Positions 1-11,169 of a stretch of 64,000 nt of DNA are shown here, in pieces. A model generated the notes under the pieces. That model made no database searches and was not told the DNA's origin. It saw nothing but the letters and a program-made list of their open reading frames with translations. Positions within the stretch are counted from its first letter, which is position 1. Each line of letters begins with the position of its first letter. A program made the translations under genes and the position numbers. Source of the stretch: Meghimatium bilineatum (taxonomy: Eukaryota; Mollusca; Gastropoda; Stylommatophora; Philomycidae); the NCBI GenBank assembly GCA_034231615.1, contig CM067298.1, forward strand, positions 9,662,140-9,726,139, given 5' to 3'.

Positions 1-35
1 GAGAGCGAACGCTGAAGAAGAAGAAGAAGAAGAAG
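1..35 (+). mobile_element. SINE 3' tail fragment
   Basis: The window opens with a GCGAACGC motif followed by a (GAA)n run. This is how the plus-strand SINE copies elsewhere in the window end. Only the last few bases of the element are inside the window, and it abuts the 3' end of a LINE fragment. Confidence 0.4.
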
Positions 36-114
36 ATACATAATACTGGAAACAGAGAGCTGTGGAGAGGCATGATCGCCTACGCCAGCCTGCATGGCAC
101 CTGATGATGATGAA
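36..114 (+). mobile_element. LINE family P, 3' terminal fragment
   Basis: About 80 bp match the 3' end of the LINE fragment at 48.4-48.96 kb. The shared text encodes the last residues of the reverse transcriptase ORF around the motif YASRHGT, then a short GATGAT-type tail. No catalytic domain remains. It is a strongly 5'-truncated dead copy. Confidence 0.6.
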
Positions 115-263
115 AGTACAGTGTTACTTCACATAATAGCGTATACAAGCAAATTCAAGTAGGAAGCAAGAGGATAAATTATAAATTCTAGAAATAACTA
201 AAATTGATTCGGTGCCACTAGAACGGACTTGGTTCAATTCCCGTTAGTTTCTAGAATGAGATT

Positions 264-374
264 TTTCTTCTTCTTCTTTCGTTCACTTGAAACATGTCTA
301 TATATCTGTAATTCTGTCTCCTTAATAAAACTCACTGTCTTTTGTAGTTCATACAGTGTCCCATAGAGCTTTGA
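264..374 (-). mobile_element. LINE family N, 5'-truncated 3' end
   Basis: The sequence matches the last about 110 bp of the complete LINE at 58.8-62.9 kb almost base for base, including the (GAA)n tail, which reads as TTCTTC on the plus strand. It contains the end of the RNase H-bearing ORF and the short 3' UTR. The low divergence points to recent activity of family N. No clean target-site duplication was found. Confidence 0.8.
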
Positions 375-984
375 CATTGATCTTCTTTGCCACTGTTTTA
401 CTTAGGGTTCAACCTTTTGCTTTACTTAATATTATTTACGTAGATATATCGACTTAATTCTGCTCTACTACACATCTTAATGCACGCATCCGTAACAGAT
501 GACTTCGTAACAGATGTATTCGTAACAGATGCCTTCATAACAGATAGTATTATTGTCCTTTTACTAAGTCAATCCTACGTTAATCCGTTCGTCTCACAAT
601 CATAAAGGTTCGGGTTTAAGGTTAGGGTTTCAAATCACAGTAAAAACGACACAGGAAGATCTATGTTCACATTGTTGTGACCGTTATTACAGGATCCCCT
701 GACAATCATACAATCTTGTTCAGGGATCGTGGTTATCATTCAATTGTGACGCTATCTGATTTGCTCCGTAATTTTCATTGGCTATCTACACAAATATACA
801 CGAAATGACGAATGAAAATCAACGAAAAAGTCAAATAGAGACACTTTTGAAGGATGACGAAATACAGCCGACGACATCTTTCCTTATCTTTTATATAGTA
901 GAACCAAAAAAAACGGCGAATGTCTGAGATAATTATCTACAAGTGAATCATTGTTGAATTGAAAAAAAAATATTTTGGAAATAT

Positions 985-1320
985 AAATGACAGAACACTA
1001 CTAGAAAGACAACACTGTAATAGAATGACTTTTCTAGAAACACAAGGCACTACGTTAAATACTCTCGTAGAAAGACAACACAGGGCAACAAATACTCTCT
1101 ACAACGACAACACACTTCTAGAACGACAGCACACTTTTAGAACGACAGCAAACGTTTAGTACGACAGCAAACTTTTAGAACGACAGCAAACTTTTAGAAA
1201 GATTATCTGAAAACAGCATACTTCAAGAACGACATCCCACTTCTAGAACGACAACACACTTCTAGAAAGGCATCACAATTCTAGAACGACAGCACACTTC
1301 TAGAAAGACATCACACAGAA
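985..1320. repeat. Minisatellite, about 19-bp unit
   Basis: Degenerate tandem repeats of a unit like CTAGAACGACAGCACACTT run through this stretch. Copies vary between AACGACAGCA and AAAGACATCA forms. An apparent 66-residue open frame here is a by-product of the repeat. Confidence 0.8.
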
Positions 1321-1539
1321 ATCGAGAATGAAAATAGAAGAGGACGTAAAAGACAGCGATATAATTAAGAGGGTAAATAAAAATAATGATTGTCTGAACC
1401 AGAAGAGAACCTATACTTGCCGATGGAGATAGTTGCCCAGGTTTGGGAGCGTCAAAAACAATTCACAGGTGCACCACAATGAATGTACTTTACGAAAAGA
1501 AGTAAAAATCCTGCTGCAAGCTTATATAAAGAGGGAAGC

Positions 1540-1640
1540 CGCGGTAGCTCAGTCGTTAATGAGTTACTTCCCAGCCGGGTGATCCTGGTTCAATTTCTAG
1601 TTGAAGCAGAAACAGTTTTAAATAATCAACGGGTCCTAGG
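1540..1640 (+). other. tRNA-related sequence, possible SINE head
   Basis: The segment has an A-box-like GGTAGCTCAGT and, about 45 bp downstream, a B-box-like GGTTCAATTTC, spaced as in a tRNA gene. No acceptor stem can be paired, and the B box departs from the consensus at its end. It is more likely the pol III promoter head of a tRNA-derived SINE, or a tRNA pseudogene, than a functional tRNA. Confidence 0.4.
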
Positions 1641-2149
1641 TCGACACAAACTAAGGAAATGGGTACCATATATTCTAGAAAAGTAATGAATGTGGGCGTT
1701 ATGCTGACCACATCATCCCTAGATATGTATTTGGTCAATGAAAAATACGACCATAACACCTAATTTTCCAATGGTGTTGAAGATATAAACTTTACATTAA
1801 ATTATTTAAAGGGAGAGCAACGCCGACACTTGAATCAATTTAGCTAATCAAAATACCTAGTTTCTGGGCTGGTCTGGGTGAACCCTTTCAGTGAAGGCAT
1901 TGCAATATTTGAGATCTGCTGTAATCATCGTAGATGCCAGACTAAATAATACAATAAAAAACAGCAGTAAATGCAGAGCAGCTAAACGATTGGTCACTCT
2001 GAGATGGAACTGGAATGTTTGCGTCATTCTTTGCCATTGAAGTAATCGGCTTATATAAATTGTGCGGTCAAAATTGACCAATACTGATATTGCCAAATAG
2101 TTGCATTATGTCATGTGATTGGGTGTCTGTTTTAAAAAAATAGTGTAAA

Positions 2150-2660
2150 TACAGTGGAATCCTTCTATAGTACATTATTTTATACCAAATTTCCCTCTAT
2201 AACAATATATCAAGGGACATATTCTTTTCAGAACGTTGTCTTCGTCGTGGATACTCTGAACGCCTCTCTGTTCCGGGCAAGCAGGCCTGCATTGGCCAGA
2301 GACATGTGCTTTGATGTCGCTGGTCCATCGTCGTCTTGGTCTTCCCAAATTGATAAGATTGATGTCTACTTGTAACATACACACTGCTGCAACTGAAACC
2401 TCTTCTATCTTTTTGAATACACAACTTTCACCGTTATTATTATTTTCACCACTGTTCACTGTATCCATTCTAAATATTTAGGCACTTTACTCCCCTAGGT
2501 TCCCGTTTCGGGTGGGGGGGGGGGAATCGTTTAAACTCGAATCGTTTAAACTTTCAAAATACCCAATAATTTTTATTATATATTGTATATAGCGAATTTC
2601 TGTTATTACAAACATATTATGTCGGTCCAGACCACGTTGTTATAACGGGATTTCACTGTA
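2150..2660. mobile_element. Nonautonomous DNA transposon (TA-flanked MITE)
   Basis: The element is bounded by 13-bp terminal inverted repeats, TACAGTGGAATCC at the left and the complement of TACAGTGAAATCC at the right, with one mismatch. The outer TA on each side is the expected target duplication of Tc1/mariner or pogo-type elements. The interior (2175-2468, minus) holds a 97-residue open frame with a GRPRRRWTSDIK motif, recalling LINE C-termini. No DDE transposase is visible. Confidence 0.65.
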
Positions 2661-3443
2661 TACACAAAGATACCTTCTGAGAAGGATGTTAAAGCATTGC
2701 ATATCTCTGCGATATGAAGTCTTCTGGGTGTGAAAGAAAGTTTTGGAGTGGAAAGGAACCCCCCCCCCCCATGCATATAGGAAACAAATAAATCTTAGAA
2801 CAGAATAATGCAGTTTTGATAATCACTGGAAACACACATAATAGCACACAGAAATCGAAGTTTCGACCAAAAGACCTACACAACACAAAAAAAAACGACA
2901 AGCAAGAGCGACACTTTTGACGTTCACAGACATTGGAAACAAGAACCGTAGGTAGGTAGGTAGTTAATGAGTTTGTCTCTCTTTTGGAGAGGCGTGCTCC
3001 TTTCAACCAGCAGACAACAAAGTCCAATTAGGTTATATCAGGACACACTACATTAAAATATTAGAGGTAACGAAGACCCCAATAAGACCCAAAACAAGCT
3101 CGTAATATTTAGGGATTACAGCAGCAAACAAATAAACAAACAGGCCACTCCCCTTTAGCTGATTTGAGATTTGCATTCTGGAATCAACGCGAGTCATCAC
3201 TGAATTTCGCGAAGAATGGTTGAGTGATGGACAATTGCACGTTGGCTGTACACAGTACAAGGCGTATAACAAAGGCCAGGGGTCTCAGCTTCTACAAATG
3301 CAATTACATTAAAACCATAATGGGCACAACGAGGCTTGAGATCTACAGATACGAGTGTGCGGCCAGTGTATGATATATGTATGCGTGTTTATCATGAATG
3401 CGTATATAGTTTGATTCGAGTCCCTCGTATTATTATTATTATA

Positions 3444-3560
3444 CAGTCCCGAGGACACATCGTTATCATCTTGCAAAAGTGACGTTTGACTTTTTCAGTT
3501 ATTTTCATTCGTCACTTTGTGTGTATTTTGCGCCGACAGCCAATAGAAATCACGGTAAAA
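3444..3560 (-). repeat. Dispersed repeat, MITE-like
   Basis: This stretch starts with TA-CAGTCC and carries an about 90-bp core (GTGACGTTTGACTTTTTCAG and the following AT-rich part) related to segments near 770-850 (inverted) and 11.04-11.11 kb. The copy at 11.0 kb has both ends. The right end of this copy is not clear. Confidence 0.4.
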
Positions 3561-3639
3561 TCGAATGATGTCATTTTTTGCAGAATGTATCGATGTATCT
3601 AAAGAAGTGTATATTTGACGACTGACTCGTATGATCTGT

Positions 3640-5130
3640 GTAGGGTGATTCATCACGAATATTTCACAACTTAAATATCCCGACGATTCAAACTCACAGA
3701 AGTGGACTTAATTCTCGTTTTGTAAAGAGCAACCAGGCAGAGACAGGAATAACGTCCTCTTGAGGTTTCAATATGGTATAGATCTTAGACTAGAATACTA
3801 GACCATAGGTTCCCAGACTTCGTCGGGCCGGCCACCGCCTTCTTTGCAAGACATGAATGTTGCAATTTCCCCCCCCCCCGTTATAACAGTTTTTGGCAGG
3901 CGTTGGATATTTTCAAAGTAAATAGCAACTAATGATACATTTCTGATTATGTCGTTAAATCATTGAAATAGTAGTATATGCACTTCATCTTGGACACAGT
4001 TATCGATGTACCGAATTTGATGAAACATAAGCCCATATGTCCAGATTGTAAAGTGTATGCTCGAATAACATTATGTACAGTTTCATACAACGGTTTAAAT
4101 ATGAACATTCGAGATACATATTCAGATATTACATTATATTATTAAGAATCCCCATTGTAGTAATTAAAACACAATCAAATATACACTAAAATTGTTTATT
4201 TCAAACTTATAAAGTAAAAATACGAAGTAAAAATAACAAATTAATGTGACAAAGAGGAAGATGGAAATGCAATTAATAATTGCTGCACTATTTCCGCATA
4301 ATCCCGAGCAGAGAGTTGGAATTGATTTCTGAAGCCAGAACTTTCGGTATCAACTACATAATTTTAATTTTGGTTCTAAATTTGTTGCGAGTTCTATGAG
4401 TTTCTCTTCTAAATTTGATGATTCTGCTGTGTGTACATATGAGAAAGGATCTAAAATCCAATTTGGTATATTCATTTTTAGAAAATCCTTTATTTTCTCA
4501 ATGAAATCCGTATGGAGAACCTCCAAGTGTTGGCACTATGTAAGTAAATCTTCCTGTATGAGAGACACTGCTGATAAAATTGAAAAATATATTCTATACT
4601 TTAGTGGCGATATTCCCCTTGTCCTAGATTCTGCTTAAACAGAAGACATTTACCCACAAAAGCGGCAATAACATTTTTTGTTTTAATTAAATTCATTTTT
4701 GGATGTAATCAGGTTGGCCGTCAATCCATCGTCTCTGTTTTCAAGAAATCTAGTACTGAATCAAACAAACTGTAAAATTGATTCCACAAATACCTTTTGA
4801 AATCCTCATCGTTTTCGCTACAAAGTTCACTAAAAAATCGGTCACTCAATGAATTGCTTCTGATCTTGGTGACTTCTATAATAACGCAATGAAGCGACGT
4901 ATGCAGGCGTTCACTTAAATTCTTCGCAATCAAATATTGACGATGAAAAGACAATGTATAGCGAGTACATATGGTACTGCTTGTTTCCTAAGCGCTATGA
5001 AATCCTAGTGACCCTTTGTCATTGCTGGAGCAATATTAGAAGCAGCAGCCAAATTATTACGAATAAGAATGTCTTTCTCTTGAAAAACGTATGGTATTAA
5101 ATGTAGATTCTCCCTATGTGTCCATCATCA
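3640..5130. other. No gene recognised
   Basis: About 1.5 kb of AT-rich DNA with a C11 tract at 3869-3879. The open frames on either strand are short and show no recognisable domain. I see nothing else here. Confidence 0.5.
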
Positions 5131-5204
5131 GTCGAAAGCGCGATAAAGACCTATACGTGGAGACATACAAAGTATAAATTAAATCTATGGGGAGAAATGT
5201 ATGA

Positions 5205-5570
5205 TAAAGACACTCACAATCTATCATAGGAAAGCCTCACGCCTATAAGACACAGGCTTTCATATGATAGCCTCCTCCACTATAAGACACTCAGTATATC
5301 ACAGGACAGACTCCCCCTATAAGACACGGTATCATAGGAACCCCCCCTCCCAATAAGACACTCACAGTCTATTATAGGAAAGTCCTCCCTTCCTATAAGA
5401 CACCCACAATCTGTTCTACGAAAGCCTCCCCCCTATAAGACACTCACAGTATATAGTAGAAAGTCTCTCCCCTCCAATAAGACACTCGCAGTCTGTCATA
5501 GGAGAGCCTCTAACATTAAGACCCTTAGTCTTAAGTCTGTCGGAGGATAACCCCTACTCACAGTCTATGA
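5205..5570. repeat. Minisatellite, irregular unit of about 40 bp
   Basis: Imperfect tandem copies of a unit containing CCTATAAGACACTCACAGTC and CATAGGAAAGCCTCCCC run across this stretch. Indels make the period irregular. No coding meaning is apparent. Confidence 0.75.
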
Positions 5571-6250
5571 GAGAGAGAAAATATGTCCCTGATATTTCCG
5601 TACAAATCCTCATACGTTTCTATATCGCATTTTCCAACTGTTGCATAATTATAAATGATAACGTGTCTTCAGGTAGTATATCCTGGACAAGAACTAGCAC
5701 ACCCTCTAAAGATCTGAGCTAATCTTCTTGATAGTTTGTTAGTTTGATATTAACCATATGTTTTTCAGTTGTATCAGTTTATTTGATATGTTCAACCTGC
5801 GTCCGACTTCTTAATAACAATTGCAGATATTTCGACTGAGAACGGTAAATTTCAAGCAAAATTTCAGTAAATCAGTATCAGCAACACTGCGGCTTTCATC
5901 TGTGGAGCAGCAGAACATACACCAGAACAAATTCCATTGGATTTTCTCAGTTTTGCTGGTCATAGAACGTCAATCTGGCCCACAAGAGCTTCTCTTCAAA
6001 ACAAATTACGGTGAACCCAAGATAACCTAAAACAAGCCCTCTCTATACATGACTAATATTGGACTGTATGTTTAACAATTGATTACAGAGGTTGTGTAGT
6101 AGCATAGACACGTCATCAGTTGTTGTGTAGTATCAGGAACCCACAATGACTTGAAACAAATTGCTCTAGACATGACTAATAGTGGACTGGATGTTGAACA
6201 AATGATTTCAGAAGAAGTAGCTGCTTATAAGATTAAGTATTATATATGTT

Positions 6251-6545
6251 GATTATCCTCTTCTCACACCGGATATGTCCATAGGTGCTCAGATCTTCGC
6301 TTCAGTAAATCTCTCAGGGTATAACGGCTGATGATTCTGGTTATATGTTGGTTCACTGCTCTTTTTGTATCTGTGCTAGATGTTCTCTGCGGACCACGCC
6401 TGTCATCACTCCCAATGTGCGTATTCTGTGTATTGTCTCGTGCTCAATATCTCAAAAAGACCAATGAGTATGTCCATAGGCTGACCATCTTTTATGGTGG
6501 CGAGGCTAGCTAATTTGTCGGCCCGTTCGTTTCCATCCACACCCG
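6251..6545 (-). pseudogene. LINE family D, RNase H C-terminal remnant
   Basis: On the minus strand the segment reads through a broken RNase H C-terminus (GVDGNERADKLA-like) into a tail domain ending near the residues for HRWTYPV. It aligns with the fragment at 9.69-10.02 kb in order and spacing. Frameshifts and stops make it non-coding. Confidence 0.6.
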
Positions 6546-6734
6546 CGTGTCCAGCAGCTTCTAAAAGAACCAAGGTATTCAAAACTGGTAACTGATTCTA
6601 GTTCTCTATTATTGATCAAAATTGACAACTTGTTAGTGGTTTGTCTCTTGTCATAATCTATATCTTACTTTCGTTTAGAAATTTGTGTTGTTTTCCCCTG
6701 TTGTCTTTGATGATTATTTGAGAACACACAGGAA

Positions 6735-7010
6735 TTGCGAACGATTAGCTCTTACCTCCTATGTGCAGTTGGGTGGTTTTTCTGAGCTTTCTTACATACT
6801 CAGGAGACTTCAGCTTTCGGACTTGTTGAATGCCTATTGAAGGACCATTCTATTCAGAGGGGGTCTTTGATTATAGAGATATGCTAGACAGCTTCCATAA
6901 GAGAACCTCAATATAACGGCATGTCATCTACTAAAGTTTTCTTTTGCATGAGTGGTTTGTCTAGTGTGTTATTGGTGAGACCCACAGACGCAACCGCATG
7001 CTTATGGTCT
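6735..7010 (+). repeat. Dispersed repeat family X, copy 1
   Basis: About 280 bp align with the reverse complement of 45.62-45.91 kb and partly with 53.60-53.76 kb. Shared landmarks are CGATTAGCTCTTAC, GGGTGGTTTTTCTGAG and AACGGCATGTCATCTAC. There is no ORF. It could be a SINE or a LINE untranslated region. I cannot assign it. Confidence 0.6.
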
Positions 7011-7364
7011 TTGATGAGATGTTCGATGTCTTTTTTTTTTAAACTGTGGGACAGCAATGTTGTATTATCGGCTTATCTTAGTTGTGATATCGCATGGCCT
7101 CCGATACTGAGTTGGTAGAATTTGCTTCACTGCTAGTCATTTCTTACAGTCCTCGTGATGTTCTCTGCATAAACATTGAAGAGATATGGTGATTTAGCAC
7201 AACCGTGTCTGACTCCTTTTTAAACATTGAACCAATAAGATGTTTCACCATCTACTCCCGTCTACTGGCTTCTGAAAACTCGATGCTTGATATTTATTTT
7301 ATTAACTTGCCTATGTTACATCTGAAACAACATTGTCTCTGTTCCTGTGTTATTTATATTTTGC

Positions 7365-7710
7365 AAGAATGTCCCATAGAGAACATAAGAACAATTTATA
7401 CGTTAGAAATAAAATAGAGATACATGCAAATTTACAAGAACCATTAAATAGTGAAACGACCAAAACTATCATGGATTGGACATGTATGTAGACATGATCT
7501 CTTGTCAAAAACAATACCGCAGGGAACCGGCGAAGAAGGAGAGGCAGAGGAGGGCAAATAAAGATATGGACAGACAACATCAAGGAATAGACAGGACAAC
7601 ATTTTCCTCACTCATTCGCATCTTTGAAAATAGAAATCGCTGGAGGACTCTGTATGCTGAAGCATCCACTGTGGTACCTCTACGACCCTGACGGGTTATG
7701 GGTTTATAGT
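7365..7710 (+). pseudogene. LINE family R, reverse transcriptase C-terminal fragment
   Basis: The segment aligns with the last about 350 bp of the reverse transcriptase copy at 31.4-33.1 kb. It covers the YREHKTN-like region, the GHxCRHDSLSKT motif and the basic C-terminus ending VVPLRP. It is truncated at the 5' side and frameshifted. Confidence 0.75.
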
Positions 7711-8577
7711 TACATATATATTTTCAAGTAGGTCTACTGGTCTTTGTACTACTGAGGCAGAATGACACATACTAGTATTAAATGTTTGTGATTTCTCAAG
7801 AAATTTACATACATGTGCAGTGTGTGTGTATTGTATTTGTTGTCTGTGTTTCGATTGGCAGGACAATATTCATTGTAGCTTGAGAATATACACGTGTGAA
7901 GTCTTGACTAAAATCGAAACGTTTTAGAGATGCTGTGTGATAATATTTGGGAAACGTTTTGACTCAAGTTGTGAGGCGAATATGTGTCATCTGATCGAAC
8001 TTGGTTCAAGTCTCGTCTTTTGCCTTGTTATTTTTTCTAGATATCCTTGATGCATCTTATTTATAATATCCATGGGCACAAACGATGGCCGTAATATAAT
8101 CAACGACACATGTGTAGATGTAAGCTCTACATTTCGCAATAATATTTCACATTGCTGTAGTCTTGAACAAAGGGCAATAATCAAGGCCAACACATACTTC
8201 AGAGGCCCACTTCGATATTCTTACCATACTACACGACTGTCACTACCATCTGGTGCAGTACGTCGCATGCCCCATTCTATGCGCGCGTTAATAAATATGT
8301 ATAGATATCAAAATCTAATACAAGATGTGAGAATATATTGGACATGTTCCATCGTTCTAAATGTGAATGTGTGTGTATGTATTGGACATGTTCCATCGTT
8401 CTAAATGTGAATGTGTGTGTATGTAATCGACATGTTCTTATATCCAATGACATAAAATCTACGCAACAAATTTGACGATATCAATGGTGACCACATTTTA
8501 CCACATGTACCCATAGAAATACCTGACTGATACGACAAGCATGTTTACATAACAGTGCATAGTCTAGGCATATGTGG

Positions 8578-9176
8578 TGATTAGTATGATTGGTGATTGG
8601 CATGATTGGTATGATTGGTGATTGGTATGATTGGTGATTGGTATGATTGGTGATTAGTATGATTGGTGATTAGTATGATTGGTGATTGGTATGATTGGTG
8701 ATTAGTATGATTGGTGATTAGTATGATTGGTGATTGGCATGATTGGTGATTGGTATGATTGGTGATTAGTATGATTGGTGATTGGTATCATTGGTGATTA
8801 GTATGATTGGTGATTAGTATGATTGGTGATTGGCATGATTGGTGATTGGTATGATTGGTGATTAGTATGATTGGTGATTAGTATAATTGGTGATTGGTAT
8901 GATTGGTGATTAGTATGATTTGTGATTGGTATGATTGGTGATTAGTATGATTGGTGATTGGTATGATTGGTGATTGGCATGATTGGTGATTGGTATGATT
9001 GGTGATTAGTATGATTGGTGATTGGCATGATTGGTGATTGGTATGATTGGTGATTAGTATGATTGGTGATTGGCATGATTGGTGATTGGTATGATTGGTG
9101 ATTAGTATGATTGGTGATTGGCATGATTGGTGATTGGTATGATTGGTGATTGGTATGATTGGTGATTAGTATGATT
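8578..9176. repeat. Minisatellite, 16-bp unit
   Basis: About 37 tandem copies of GATTGGTGATTAGTAT, with a G/A variant at one site (ATTGG or ATTAG) and a C/T variant (GCAT or GTAT). The variants recur in blocks, which suggests expansion of multi-unit segments. The minus-strand frame of repeated PITNHTNHQSYQS residues is a by-product. Confidence 0.95.
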
Positions 9177-9261
9177 GGTAGTATAGTGGTAAATATCTCC
9201 TTCTATCAAAATCATAAATTCAATCTTTATATCAACATTGTATTATCAAAGCTGTACACTG

Positions 9262-9545
9262 ACACTGATCAAAGACCATGACATAAAGCTTACTGCGTGT
9301 GAAATGAGATGTTTAAGAAAAGCAGCAAACAGAACAAGAAGAGATCATGTGAGGAATAAAGAGATTACAAGAACTGTTGGAAAACGATCTGTGGTTAAAT
9401 ATATGGACACAGGATGAAATGGTTCGGCATCTTATTGAAAATAAATCCATATTCGCCAGTGGCAAGAGAATATAATACAAGAATGGAACTAACAGGAGAT
9501 AGAGGAAGGAAAAGAAGAAGATTGGATGAAGGAGATACCAAAATT
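9262..9545 (+). pseudogene. LINE family Q, reverse transcriptase C-terminal fragment
   Basis: Conceptual translation shows the motif order WTLT, CEMRCLRKA, RNKEI, KWFGHL and GRKRRR. It parallels the Q copy at 24.8-27.1 kb (SEMKCLRKA, RNEEIRKRV, KWFGHL, GRPRKRW). In-frame stops interrupt it. Confidence 0.65.
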
Positions 9546-9684
9546 CTGAGGCGTCACAACATTACTGCATATCAACCAACCAAACTTGCCATAGCCCAAA
9601 AATCGATCGTTATTCAATCTTGCAACACCTGACAGAAAAAGCAGAGAAAAGACGATAGATAGAGATATATTAGGTATTAGTTTA

Positions 9685-10030
9685 TTAATTATCCTCCTCG
9701 CGCACAGGACATTTCCATTGGTGCTCAGATCTCGGTTTCAGTAAATCTCTCAGGGTATAACGGCTGATGGTTCCTGTTCTATGTTGGTTCACTGTTCTTT
9801 TTGTCAGATGTTCTCTAAGGGCCACGCCCGTCTTCCCTCCCGATTCGCTCATTCTCGCTGGATATTGAGTCATGTTGATTCATCTCAAAATCCTCAGATT
9901 GTGCGGACTCACGAAGAGCAATTAATATGTCTTCTCGGTCCATAGTCTGATCATCTGTTATGCTAATTGGTCGGCCCGTTCGTTTCCCTCCACGCCCGAG
10001 TGTCCAGGAACAAAGATAAGGGTTAGTTTC
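9685..10030 (-). pseudogene. LINE family D, RNase H C-terminal remnant
   Basis: The minus strand encodes PGHSGVEGNERADQLA, the last conserved block of a LINE RNase H, followed by a frameshift and a 62-residue open segment with RYTLRDLLKPRSEH. The same tail occurs at 6.25-6.54 kb and 43.2-43.5 kb. Only the 3' portion of the element is present. Confidence 0.7.
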
Positions 10031-10419
10031 CGTAGTTATGCCCACAATTTAGCTCTCTTTAATCTCTTTTAGTTTACACCGATCCCCTACGTACATAACC
10101 TTTTGTGCCTTTCTAAATCATATTCATCGAGTCACTTAGTATGTACGCATGGGAATATGCTTGAGATGGATTGATAGGTAGATGTTCTTGTGTGAAATAA
10201 TCACCGAGATAAGGAGTTATCAGCAGGAAAACGTTTTGATATCTGCTATTAATACTTTCATATTGCAGATGTGTAGTTAACTCCGTTATGTTAACAAAGT
10301 AATGTTGAAATTATGAATAATTCTATTATCAAATACCTAACCTCATGGCGCAGAAGAATGTGGCGAATGGAATCTATCTCCAACACAGAAAACAGTGAGT
10401 TGGTGAGATCAATGATTAT

Positions 10420-10887
10420 ATCATACACAGCGTATTTAGACTTCTTCTTCTTCTTCTGCGTTCGTTCTCAAATTCCTGCAGATTAGCAGGATGTAGTCCG
10501 GAGAACGGAATGCGTTGTGTCACGGTTTACAGCATTGCTGCGATATCTGTGCCTTTCGGCCTGACACATCCGACTTCAGCATGACTTTGGTTCACTAATC
10601 CTATATGGGATGGGGCAGCAAACTCCATCCAATAACCTCATTACTCGCCTCTTACGACATGCATGGAAGGTAAACAGTGTTGATATTCTTTGCTCCCCTT
10701 TCGGGCCCCGGCAACACACGGGCGTATTTAGACTTTATTAGGCCCCAAGCTATTTGAGATATGGGGGCCCTTTATGTCCAGATATTATATGTCAGTGCCA
10801 AATATAATTTTTTTGGGGCCCCCAAAACAGTGGGGGCTATAGCTATAGCTTGTTTAGCTTATGCGTAAATCCGGTCCTGATCATACA
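10420..10887. mobile_element. hAT-like MITE, interrupted by a SINE
   Basis: A perfect 8-bp direct repeat, ATCATACA, at 10420-10427 and 10880-10887 brackets an element that begins CAGCGTATTTAGAC and ends AAATCCGGTCCTG. The 5' CAG and 3' CTG ends, TTTA-containing inverted termini and an 8-bp duplication are hallmarks of the hAT superfamily. Removing the internal SINE and its duplication leaves about 160 bp, so the element is nonautonomous. GGCCCC/GGGGGC blocks inside can form a subterminal inverted repeat. Confidence 0.75.
10444..10721 (-). mobile_element. SINE type 1, full-length copy
   Basis: A 278-bp element is flanked by a perfect 14-bp duplication, GCGTATTTAGACTT, at 10430-10443 and 10722-10735. 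On the minus strand it starts near CCGTGTGTTGCCGGGGCC and ends GAACGAACGC(AGA)n with a GAA-type tail. Related copies lie at 11.5, 17.6, 35.6, 37.4 and 53.2 kb. No clear pol III A/B boxes were recognised, so its parent RNA is unknown. The tail resembles that of LINE family N. Confidence 0.85.
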
Positions 10888-11013
10888 GCATGCACCTGGT
10901 TGATATTATACTAAACAAGCCCTTATGTTCACACTCCCCCTTCATACACGTGAATAATTTTCTCCTGCATACGTCTATAACATGTGCGTACTCGTCTAGG
11001 CTCGCCAATTATA

Positions 11014-11169
11014 CAGTCCTGTTAATTTATCAGAATAATGCTTCAAAAGTGACGATATTTGACATTTTCCATCGTTTATTGGTCCATTTGTGTCGACAAC
11101 CAATGTAAATCGCAGAAAAAGGAAACTAGCATTGCTTTTGAAGAAAATTTGGTTGGTTCCACATGGCTG
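11014..11169. mobile_element. Small TA-flanked MITE candidate
   Basis: A 156-bp stretch begins CAGTCCTG and ends CATGGCTG (imperfect inverted ends, 6 of 8 positions) with TA on both sides. Its core is shared with 3.44-3.56 kb. It has no coding capacity. The short, imperfect ends keep confidence low. Confidence 0.45.

Noticed and set aside
1540-1640. A functional tRNA gene
   Set aside because: A- and B-box-like sequences are present but no acceptor stem or anticodon arm can be paired. It is kept as a tRNA-related sequence only.
8578-9176. Regular direct repeats that could suggest a CRISPR array
   Set aside because: There are no unique spacers between the units; it is a simple 16-bp tandem repeat in eukaryotic DNA. 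The same holds for the 5-kb array at 38.0-43.0 kb.
9170-9232. tRNA-like sequence with GGTAGTATAGTGGTAAATATCTCC
   Set aside because: The 5' half resembles a tRNA-Asp or tRNA-Glu D-arm, but the B box (AAATTCAATCTTT) is degenerate and the stems do not pair. At most it is a decayed pseudogene at the edge of the minisatellite.
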